A stretch of DNA of 64,000 nt. Source: VRUE01 sp963816785 (lineage in GTDB: Bacteria; Actinomycetota; Thermoleophilia; Solirubrobacterales; 70-9). The first letter of the stretch is position 1; the number at the start of each line of letters is the position of its first letter. Below the pieces are notes generated by a model. The model made no database searches, was not told the DNA's origin, and saw nothing but the letters and a program-made list of their open reading frames with translations. Shown in pieces: positions 57,549 to 64,000 of this stretch. The stretch is taken from contig CAWFLL010000002.1 in the NCBI GenBank assembly GCA_963816785.1, forward strand, positions 124,001 to 188,000, in the 5' to 3' direction. The translations under genes and the position numbers were made by a program.

Positions 57549-57689
57549 AGCGGCTGTCTTCTTGCGTAAGGCGGGAGCGCCACATCCCTGGCTCTTTTGG
57601 TTGGCCTCCGTGGGGGCCTCGATGGCTGTGCCCCGCCGCGTGCCGGCGGGAGTCCTGGCGGGTGATCCCGCACCGATCGGTTGGCGCGG

Positions 57690-58123
57690 CATGAATCGAC
57701 TTTTCGACCAGTTTCGAACAGCTGAAGGGAGCGGTCCGCGAGGCCTGCGCGAAGCAGGACGAGTGGCCCGCCAAGGTCGCGGCCGGGATTCGGGGCGCGG
57801 TCGACTTCTGCGTCTCGAACCCCGACGCCGCCCAGATCCTGGTCATCGAGACCCGCACCGCGAGAGGCCACGGCGACTACCTGCAGATGGTCGACGGCTT
57901 CGCCGGCCTCTTCGACGGCGAGGTTCCCACGAAGCAGCGATCCGCCGGCCCGACCGACGAGGCCCTGGTCGGGGCGATCGCCTCGATCGTCGCCTACCAC
58001 CTGCGCTCGGAGCGGCTCGATCTACTCGAGGACGCCGTCCCGGAGCTCGTCTGCCTCGCCCTGCTGCCCTACCTCGGGTTCGACGGCGCGAAGGGCTGGG
58101 CCGACACGGCGGATCGGGCCTAG
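57690..58123 (+). CDS. TetR-like ligand-binding domain without HTH (one or two frameshifts)
   Basis: About 145 aa: LFDQF then EQLKGAVREACAKQDEW, VAAGIRGAVDFCVSNPDAAQ, ILVIETRTARGHGDYLQMVD, GFAGLFDGEVP, EALVGAIASIVAYHLRSERL, LVCLALLPYLGFDGAKGWAD. This is a TetR C-terminal domain. The 140 bases between the promoter and ATG 57690 contain no helix-turn-helix in any frame. The overall layout, promoter then about 140 bases then FDQF, matches the gene at 23216-23812 (FDQLQREVERRM), so both probably descend from one HTH-less ancestor rather than losing the HTH twice. A truncated pseudogene is possible; the well-conserved domain argues for selection. Start uncertain; TAG stop at 58121-58123. Confidence 0.55.
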
Positions 58124-58189
58124 AAACAGCGCGGTATGTGGATGTCCGGCTAATTTGGCCGGAAACCGCAAGAATTCGACGCTTTGCCC

Positions 58190-58218
58190 TTGACAAGTTG
58201 GTCCGTATCTGTTCTTAT
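58190..58218 (+). promoter_or_regulatory. Shared promoter element, copy 7 (candidate RNA)
   Basis: TTGACA at 58190-58195, a 17-base spacer with GGTCCG, and TGTTCTTAT ending at 58218. The preceding bases (AATTTGGCC ... GAATT ... TTTGCCC) also resemble those before copy 3 at 23867. Transcription should start near 58225, right before a run of four hairpins. Confidence 0.7.
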
Positions 58219-58224
58219 TATAGG

Positions 58225-58362
58225 TACCCGGGGCGAGCGCTTCCTGTCGCTCGCTTTGCCCGGCCTTCGGGTCGGGACCGAGGTCGTCCCCTCCCCTGTG
58301 GGCACGACCTTGCTTCACGCAGACAAGGCCCGGGAAGGTATTCCCACCTTCCCGGGCCTGTC
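58225..58362 (+). ncRNA. Candidate structured RNA (four consecutive hairpins ending in a terminator)
   Basis: About 140 bases between the shared promoter and ydeI-like gene, without a convincing ORF. Four stem-loops follow one another: GCGAGCG/CGCTCGC (58233-58254), CCCGGCC/GGTCGGG around a TTCG tetraloop (58259-58276), AGGTCGT/ACGACCT with an inner CCC/GGG (58281-58310), and a terminator-like stem of about 18 bp with one bulged base, GGCCCGGGAAGGT/ACCTTCCCGGGCC (58321-58362). It could be a free small RNA or an attenuating leader of the gene at 58391. I do not recognise it as a known RNA family. Confidence 0.5.
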
Positions 58363-58390
58363 TGTACTCGCGTTCGGCCAGAATGGGGGC

Positions 58391-58969
58391 GTGCCCGACG
58401 AACTGCCGGTCATCCTCTTCGCCTCCGCCGGCCGAGCTCGAGGCCTGGCTCGAGCAGGAGCATGGGCAACCCCAGGGGATCTGGCTGAAGCTCGCCAAGA
58501 AGGACTCCGGTGTCGAGAGCGTCAGCTACGCGGAGGCGGTCGAGCTCGGCCTCTGCTTCGGCTGGATCGACGGCCAGGCGAGGCGTTTCGACGAGCGCCA
58601 CTACCTGCAGCGCTTCACCCCTCGCCGGCAGCGCAGCAAATGGTCGCGGCTCAACCGCGACCGGGTCGAGGCGCTGATCGCCGCCGGCCGGATGCGCCCC
58701 GTCGGGCCTCGCCGCGGTCGATGCGGCGAAGGCCGACGGGCGCTGGGACGCGGCCTACGAGCCTCCGAGCACGGCGAAGGTCCCGCCCGACCTCGAGCGC
58801 GAGCTGAAGCGCGACCGGGCCGCTCGGGAGAGCTTCGAGGAGCTCGACGGCGCCAATCGCTACGCGATCATCCACCGCCTCGCCGACGCGAAGACGACCC
58901 GAGACCCGCGAGCGCCGGCTGAGGAAATACGTCGAGATGCTGAAGCGGGGGGAGCGGATTCATCCCTGA
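58391..58969 (+). CDS. YdeI/OmpD-associated family protein (frameshifted)
   Basis: About 190 aa: PAELEAWLEQEHGQPQGIWL, KLAKKDSGVESVSYAEAVEL, GLCFGWIDGQARRFDERHYL, QRFTPRRQRSKWSRLNRDRV, EALIAAGRMRP, DGRWDAAYEPPSTAKVPPDL and a C-terminus with RLRKYVEMLKRGERIHP. EALCFGWIDG and the FTPRR-x-SKWS block are the hallmarks of the family, which has been linked to bacteriocin protection and stress in other bacteria but has no defined biochemical role. Cytoplasmic. Start GTG 58391. Indels near 58430, 58705 and 58905. A terminator hairpin lies upstream, so expression may need readthrough from 58190 or a separate promoter. Confidence 0.8.
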
Positions 58970-59384
58970 CCGTCCTGCTCGGCTTCGTCGGCGGGCCCGA
59001 GGTCGGCGACCTGGCCGGCCTGGGGGAGGCCGAGCGCCGCGCCGCGGTCCTCGGCTGCTTCTCGCGGCTGTTCGGGCCCCGGGCCGAGCACCCCCTCGAC
59101 TACGCCGAGCAGGAATGGTCGGCCGAGGAGTGGTCCGGCGGCGGGCCACGTCCAACTTCGGCCCTGGCGGCTGGACCGCGTACGGCCCGGCGCTGCGCGA
59201 GCCCGTCGGCCGCGTCCACTGGGCCGGAACCGAGACCGCGACGGTCTGGAGCGGCTACATGGAGGGCGCCTGCAGGCAGGCGAGCGGGCTGCTGCGGACG
59301 TTCGATCGGTGGCCAGGGCCGGGATCGTCGGTTAGGGTCGTCCTGTCCCCTCCCAGAAATGGAGACCGATGGCCTACGAGATGA
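58970..59384 (+). pseudogene. C-terminal fragment of a flavin monoamine oxidase
   Basis: Begins at the ydeI-like stop and reads LLGFVGGPEVGDLAGLGEAE, RRAAVLGCFSRLFGPRAEHP, LDYAEQEWSAEEWSGGG, then TSNFGPGGWTAYGPALREPV, GRVHWAGTETATVWSGYMEG and ACRQASGLLRTF. The HWAGTETATVWSGYMEGA block is the C-terminal FAD-binding motif of amine oxidases. A complete enzyme has about 450 residues; the N-terminal Rossmann GxGxxG and substrate domain are absent upstream, where the ydeI-like gene lies instead. It is a remnant, or evidence of an assembly join at about 58970. One or two indels near 59140 and the lack of a start codon agree with a non-functional fragment. Confidence 0.65.
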
Positions 59385-59932
59385 ACATCCGCGGCACCCA
59401 GGACAAGGTCAAGGTCCGCAGCCCCTGGGCGGCGGCGCTGCTGCCGATCATCACCCTCGGCATCTACCACCTGGTCTGGTGGTACCGGATCAACCGCGAG
59501 ATGAGCGACTACGGCAAAGCGAAGGGCTTCGATCTCGGCCAGAACCCGACCAACTCGGTGCTGGCTCTGTTTCCCGGCGGCCTGATCATCGTCCCGGCGC
59601 TGATCACCTACTGGCGCGGGACCAAGCGGGTCCAGGGCACCTCGAGCGTCGCCGGCCAGGAGCCGCTCAACGGCTGGATCGCGCTGATCCTCTACCTGGT
59701 CATCTCGCCGGCGCTCTGGTTCTACATCCAGGTCGGAGCTCAACAAGGTCTGGGAGGACGAAGCCGACCCGATCCCGGGAGGGGAGCTGCCCCCGCCGCA
59801 GGCGGACGCGACTCCGCCGCCGCTCGAGCAGCAGCCGGCGGAGCCGGCACCGCCCCGAGCCGCCGGCGGATCCGCCGCCGCCGGTGGACCCGCCGCCCCC
59901 CGCCGACCCGCCGCCGGAGCTCAGGTTCCTAG
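59369..59932 (+). CDS. DUF4234 domain membrane protein with Pro-rich tail (frameshift near the end)
   Basis: MAYEMNIRGTQDKVKVRSPW is followed by AALLPIITLGIYHLVWWYRI, NREMSDYGKAKGFDLGQNPT, NSVLALFPGGLIIVPALITY and NGWIALILYLVISPALWFYI: three or four membrane helices with the PxxxLxTLGIYxLxWYY-type opening of DUF4234. After an indel near 59738 the tail reads LNKVWEDEADPIPGGELPPP and then proline-rich PPPPVDPPPP, probably extracytoplasmic or disordered. ATG 59369 is the start; with the indel corrected the real stop may be a little further on. It converges on the secreted protein encoded on the minus strand. Function unknown. Confidence 0.7.
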   Translation: MAYEMNIRGTQDKVKVRSPWAAALLPIITLGIYHLVWWYRINREMSDYGKAKGFDLGQNPTNSVLALFPGGLIIVPALITYWRGTKRVQGTSSVAGQEPLNGWIALILYLVISPALWFYIQVGAQQGLGGRSRPDPGRGAAPAAGGRDSAAARAAAGGAGTAPSRRRIRRRRWTRRPPPTRRRSSGS

Positions 59933-59934
59933 CG

Positions 59935-60722
59935 CCCGCTGCGCGGCCGCGCCGGCAGCTGACCGAGCCGGCCGCGTCATCGCGCAGCCGGCAGCTGAAG
60001 CCTTCCGCCTTGAAGACCGCGCCCTGCGCGAGGCGCTCCGACGGGCGGGCGCGGGCCAGGATCGACCTCGCGGCGCCGATCACCCGCCGGGCCTTCGGGC
60101 AGGGGAGGCGGTGGGCGCGGACGTCCGTCGCCGCAGTCGCGCCAGAACCGGTCGATCGCCGGCGCCGGGAGCTGGACGTCCGGTGGCTGCACCTGCGGTG
60201 AGGCGGCGACGCCGGACCCGCCCGGCCGGGGCTTTCACCGGTTCTTCGGGCTCCGGTTCTTCGGGTTCTTTCGGCGGCGGCGGTTCCGGGTAGGTCACCG
60301 TCGCCTGGATGTGGAGGTCGGGGCACGCTTCCGAGGTGCCGTCGTGGAGCCCTTCGGTTGCGTAGGCGTCGAACGTGTAGACACCCGGGCTCGGGATAGG
60401 TGTGCTCGGCTTCGAGGCCGTCGGCCTCGCTGAAGACGTACTCGCCGGAGTTCGGACCCGTCGCCGTACTGGGCTTCGACCTCCCAGGTGCACCCGGCCA
60501 GCTCGGCGCAGAAGAGGCCGATCGCCCCGGCGGGGATCGTCAGCGTGTAGCTGCCGTCGGGTTCGGTGATCACCGTCGAGGCAGTATCGTCGGCTTCGCA
60601 GGCCGGCGTCCGGCCCTGCGGCCGAGGCCGGCTCGGGCAGAGCGAGCGGCCGCCGAGCTCACGAAGCCAGCTCGAACGATCAGCAGCACGATGGCGCGAG
60701 CTTGGACGTCCGAACGGTCAAA
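59935..60722 (-). CDS. Secreted protein with PKD-like domain (frameshifted)
   Basis: About 260 aa on the minus strand. An N-terminal region with signal-like features is followed by CEADDTASTVITEPDGSYTL, TIPAGAIGLFCAELAGCTWE, VEAQYGDGS, then EYVFSEADGLEAEHTYPEPG and VYTFDAYATEGLHDGTSEAC (PKD-like strands), YPEPPPPKEPEEPEPEEP as a charged Pro-rich linker, and a C-terminal Cys-rich part (RFWRDC, LPCPKARRVIGAARSILARA, FSCRLRDDAAGSVSCRRGRA). Six or more Cys suggest disulfides outside the cell. Start inferred as TTG 60722 from the divergent arrangement with rlmN; stop near 59931-59935. Function unknown. Confidence 0.5.
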
Positions 60723-60731
60723 CTCTGATGC

Positions 60732-61726
60732 GTGGATCGCGAACTGCTGAAGAGCATTCTGGCCGACGCCGGTGAGCCTGACTACCGCGCCTCCCAGGTC
60801 TGGGAGTGGGTGGCGCGCGGAGCGCGCGACTACGCGGAGATGACCAACCTGCCCGCGCAGCTGCGCGAGCGGCTCGCCGCCGAGGTCCCGCTCTCGACCA
60901 TCGCCCTCGAGGCCGAGGCGCAAATCCGACGACGGGACCGTGAAGGCCCTCTTCGCGCACCGCCGACGGCCGGCCGCTCGAGGCGGTGCTGATGCGCTAC
61001 CGCGACGGCCGGCGCTCGGTCTGCCTCTCCTCGCAGTCGGGGTGCCCGCTGACCTGCACCTTCTGCGCCACCGGCCAGATGAAGTTCGGCCGCAACCTCA
61101 GCGCCGACGAGATCCTCGACCAGGCGCTCCACTTCCGCCGCGTCGAACCGATCGACCACGTCGTCTTCATGGGGATGGGGGAGCCGATGATGAACATCGA
61201 CGCCGTGCTCGAGGCCTGCGCGGCCCTGCCCGACGTCGGCGTCACCAACCGCCGCACCGCGATCTCGACCGTCGGCTGGGTGCCCGGGATCGAACGGCTG
61301 GCCGAGTGCGAGATGCCGGTCCGCCTCGCGCTCTCGCTGCACGCCCCCAACGACGGCCTCCGCTCGCAGCTGATGCCGGTCAACGACCGCTACCCGCTGG
61401 CCGAGGTCCTCGCCGCCTGCGAGCGCTACCGCGCTCTTCGCCGCCGCAAGGTGTTCGTCGAGTACGTGATGCTCGCCGACGTCAACGACCATCCCCAGCA
61501 CGCCCGCGAGCTCGCGGCGCTGCTCGACCCCCGCATCTACAAGGTGAACCTGATCCCCTACAACCCGACCGGGGCCTACGACGGCTCCTCTCCGGAGCGG
61601 ATCGAGCGCTTCCGCGCGATCCTCGCCGAGCACCGGCTCGGGGCGACGGTCCGCCTCACCCGCGGCCGCGACATCGCCGCCGCCTGCGGCCAGCTCGCGG
61701 CTGCGACTGGCCAGCCAGCCAACTAG
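60732..61726 (+). CDS. rlmN: 23S rRNA (adenine(2503)-C(2))-methyltransferase RlmN (frameshifts near 60930 and 60970)
   Basis: About 330 aa radical-SAM enzyme that methylates C2 of A2503 in 23S rRNA and A37 of some tRNAs. VDRELLKSILADAGEPDYRA and QVWEWVARGARDYAEMTNLP form the N-terminal accessory domain; SQSGCPLTCTFCATGQMKFG carries the CxxxCxxC cluster motif; FMGMGEPMMN, STVGWVPGI, LALSLHAPNDGLRSQLMPVN and NLIPYNPTG are conserved blocks. The C-terminal RGRDIAAACGQL carries the Cys that forms the methyl-transfer intermediate. GTG 60732 is the start (ATG 60728 is out of frame). Two closely spaced indels break the frame before the cluster motif. It lies 10 bases upstream of the P450 gene. Confidence 0.9.
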
Positions 61727-61736
61727 GATCACCACG

Positions 61737-63196
61737 ATGCCGACCGAGACCGCGACACCCGCGCCGCCCGCCGGCTGCCGTCCCGAAACCGCCGCTGAAA
61801 ACGCAGAACCCGTTCACGCCGGCTGGCCGGCGACCTGGCCGTCCGAATGGCGGGTCCGCGGCAAGTTCCCGCCCGGCGATCTCGACTTCAGCGTCGCCCG
61901 GACCCACAAGATCGCCACCGACCCGCTCCCGGTCCTGCTCAGCGCCTACGAACGCTACGGGCCGATCTTCACCCTGCGCCTCCTCCACAGCCGGGTCGTC
62001 TTCATGCTCGGCCCGGAGGCCAACCACTTCGTCACCGTCACCGGCCCCGACAACTTCCACTGGCGCGACGGCAGCTTCGGCGACCTGATCCCGCTGCTCG
62101 GCGACGGCCTGCTGACGATCGACGACGACTACCACGACCACGCCCGCGACGACGATGATGCCGGCCTTCCACCGCGAGCAGGTCGCCGCCGCCGTCGAGG
62201 CGATGGTCGGCGAGGCGGGCCCGATGATCGACGCCCTGCGGCCCGGCGAGGTCGTCGACATCTACGAGTGGATGCGCGGGCTCGCGATGCGGATCGCGAT
62301 GCGCGCCCTGCTCGGCCTCGACCCCGACGAGGCCGGCAAGGGTGCCGCCGCCGCCGAGAACTTCGAGCGCGCGCTCGAGTTCTACGGGATCGAGTTCGCC
62401 GCCCGCTTCCTCCGCGGCCCGGGCTCGCCGTGGCGGAAGATGATCGCCGCCCGCCGAGTCCTCGACGAAATCGTCTTCGGCGAGATCGCCGAGCGGCGGC
62501 AGGTCGCCCGAATCGGGCCGGCAGCGACGTGCTGAGCCTGCTGCTCGAAGTCCGCGACGAGTCCGGCCAGGGCTTCTCCGACAGGGAGGTCCGCGACCAG
62601 GTGATGACCCTGATGTTCGCCGGCCACGACACCTCGACCTCGACCCTCACCTTCATGATGTACGAGCTCGCCCGCCGCCCGGACGTGGTCGAGAAGCTGG
62701 TCAGGCCGAGCAGGACGCGGTCCTCGGCGGCGAGATCCCCGACATCGAGAAGATCGAGCGCGAGATGCCGTACCTCGACATGGTCCTCGACGAGGTCCTG
62801 CGCCTCTACCCGCCCGCCTGGATCGGCCCCCGCCGGGTGATCAAGGACTTCGAGTTCGACGGCTACGGCGTCCGAAGCGGCGCCTACTTCACCTACTGCT
62901 CCTGGGCCAGCCACCGGATCCCCGAGGTCTTCCCCGAGCCCGAGGCGTTCATCCCCGAGCGCTTCACCCGCGAGCGCAAGGCGGCGCTGCCGCGCGGCGC
63001 CTACGTCCCGTTCGGCGGCGGCCAGCGGATCTGCATCGGCAAACGCTTCGGCCAGACCGAGGTGAAGCTGGTCGCGACGATGCTGCTTCAGCGCCTCCGC
63101 CTCGACGTCCTGCCGGGCCGCACGATGACCGTGCGCCAGATGCCGACCCTCTCGCCGAAGGGCGGTCTGCCGATGCGGGTGCTGTCCCGCGGGTGA
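61737..63196 (+). CDS. Cytochrome P450 (frameshifted)
   Basis: About 480 aa. PTWPSEWRV-type start region, DPLPVLLSAYERYGPIFTLR, then MPAFHREQVAAAVEAMVGEA, the I-helix oxygen-binding motif FAGHDTSTSTL (about 62618), the K-helix ExxR motif DEVLRLYPPAW (about 62790), SHRIPEVFPEPEAFIPERF, and the haem-binding loop FGGGQRICIGKRF (about 63012) with the cysteine ligand. All catalytic elements are present. Shifts occur near 62150, 62510 and 62705. The sequence type (LYPPAWIGPRRV, PEPEAFIPERF) resembles the CYP102/CYP4-like clade of bacterial P450s acting on fatty acids or terpenes; substrate not assignable. The stop overlaps the MFS start (GTGA), suggesting an operon. Confidence 0.9.
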
Positions 63197-64000
63197 CGGA
63201 CCCTCCGGCGCGCAGGGACTGAGCCGCTGGACGCTCTGGTTCGGCGGCCTCGCGTTCTTCACCTGCTACCTCGGCCAGACCGTGCTGGGGGTGCTGCAGC
63301 CGACGATCGCCTCTGAGCTCGACCTCTCCGCCTCGGAGGCGCAGTGGGTGGTCAACTCCTTCTTCCTCACCCTTGCCCTCTTCGCGGCCCCCGGGGGTCG
63401 GCTCGGCGACTACTACGGGCACCGCCAGGTGCTTTTGGTCGCGCTCTCGGTCTTCGCCCTCGGCTCGCTCGGCGCCGCGGTGTCGCAGGGCTTCGTCTGG
63501 CTGATCCTCAGCCTCGCCCTCGCCGGGGCCGGCGCCTCGACGCTCTATCCCTCGAGCGCGGCGATGATCGCCAACCGGGTTCCGCTCGAGAGTCGCGGCG
63601 ACGCCCTCGGCAAGTACTCGGCGATCGGGGTCACCGTCTTCGTGATCGGGCCGTTGATGGCCGGCCTGCTGACCGAGGCGATCAGCTGGCGGGCGCTGTT
63701 CGGGCTGCAGACCGCGGTCGGCCTCGGCCTTGTCCTGATCGGCGCGCTCAGGGTCGACAACCGCCCGGTCGGCGAGCCGAAGCCGTTCGACGCCAGGGGG
63801 CTGGTGCTCCTGATGGCCGGCCTCAGCGCCCTCCTCGTCGCCCTGATGCAGGCGCTGGCCTGGGGCTGGGACTCGGCGGCGACGATCGCGCTGTTCGCTG
63901 CCGGCCTCGCGGTCCTCGGCTACTTCGCGCGGTTCGAGCTGCGCCGCGAGAACCCGCTGCTCGACATCGCGCTGCTGCGCCTCCGCGCTCTGCGCGGGAT
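63193..64000 (+). CDS. MFS transporter, DHA2/EmrB-QacA type (cut by window edge)
   Basis: After a short N-terminus with one shift near 63215 the frame is open to the window end: SRWTLWFGGLAFFTCYLGQT, VLGVLQPTIASELDLSASEA, QWVVNSFFLTLALFAAPGGR, LGDYYGHRQVLLVALSVFAL, then AGAGASTLYPSSAAMIANRV, and SAIGVTVFVIGPLMAGLLTE. The GRLGDYYGHRQVL loop is MFS motif A, and the IGPLMAGLLTE segment resembles the motif C region of drug/H+ antiporters. At least eight membrane helices are visible before the edge. A member of this subfamily usually has 14 helices and exports drugs or small molecules. GTG 63193 overlaps the P450 stop, so the pair is probably co-expressed. Confidence 0.85.

Noticed and set aside
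59860..59935. Low-complexity CCG/CCGCC repeat as a repeat element or CRISPR-like array
   Set aside because: It codes for the Pro-rich tail of the DUF4234 protein; unit lengths are irregular and no spacers are present.
1..64000. CRISPR arrays, insertion sequences, phage genes, attachment sites, tRNA or rRNA genes
   Set aside because: No regularly spaced direct repeats, transposase or integrase motifs, terminal inverted repeats, or tRNA-like cloverleaf sequences were found on either strand.
61737..64000. Secondary-metabolite gene cluster around the P450
   Set aside because: Only a P450 and an MFS exporter are adjacent, preceded by rlmN; no synthase, terpene cyclase or tailoring set is visible inside the window.

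Overview
The window is a GC-rich actinobacterial chromosome segment. The secreted protein families it carries (NHL/FN3-like/PD40 surface proteins, AGGHPD-type surface proteins, MKRVR-type secreted proteins), the abundance of TetR regulators and the codon use suggest Thermoleophilia, probably Solirubrobacterales. This placement is inferred from family recognition, not from a marker gene. No rRNA, tRNA, CRISPR array, phage or insertion sequence is visible. Many genes are broken by single-base insertions or deletions that leave the protein homology intact in adjacent frames. They are concentrated in the most GC-rich stretches (1-4 kb, 20.7-36 kb, 41.9-64 kb) and nearly absent from 5.4-20.7 kb and 36.5-41.8 kb. 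I read these mostly as sequencing or assembly errors and annotate the genes across them.

Layout. 1-1616 (-) is the N-terminal part of a RecD2 helicase. 1825-3237 holds a tandem pair of small secreted paralogues, followed by a cupredoxin lipoprotein. 4060-5356 (-) is a double TetR regulator. 5797-22027 is surface cluster 1: two alternating pairs of a very large beta-propeller protein (family A) and a 900-950 aa partner (family B), in the order A1-B1-A2-B2. 22170-26738 holds a secreted protein, an HTH-less TetR, a complete TetR, two copies of a small secreted protein, a cupin and a 77 aa TetR remnant. 26821-34866 is more ordinary: a CFA synthase, a small four-Cys protein, a bactofilin-like membrane protein, a cupin, a TetR with a perfect palindromic operator, two NTF2-like proteins, an LLM oxidoreductase and a repeat-rich secreted protein.

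34863-36181 (-) is a second double TetR. Directly beyond it lies surface cluster 2 (36356-52719): an NHL/FN3 protein C followed by A3-B3-A4-B4. Then come an MMPL transporter, two secreted proteins, another HTH-less TetR, a candidate structured RNA with its own promoter and terminator, a YdeI-like protein, an amine oxidase remnant, a DUF4234 membrane protein, a secreted PKD-like protein on the minus strand, rlmN, a cytochrome P450 and an MFS transporter that runs off the end.

How the parts relate. The two surface clusters are duplicated operons, each with a divergent double TetR upstream. One 29-30 bp promoter element (TTGACW, GGTCCG, TGTTCTNAT at fixed spacing) occurs seven times, always on the plus strand. 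It stands before cluster 1, before cluster 2, before the complete TetR, before all three HTH-less TetR derivatives and before the candidate RNA. Together with two short conserved boxes this looks like one lineage-specific regulon that joins large secreted beta-propeller proteins to a family of complete, doubled and HTH-less TetR proteins. This is the most interesting system in the window.
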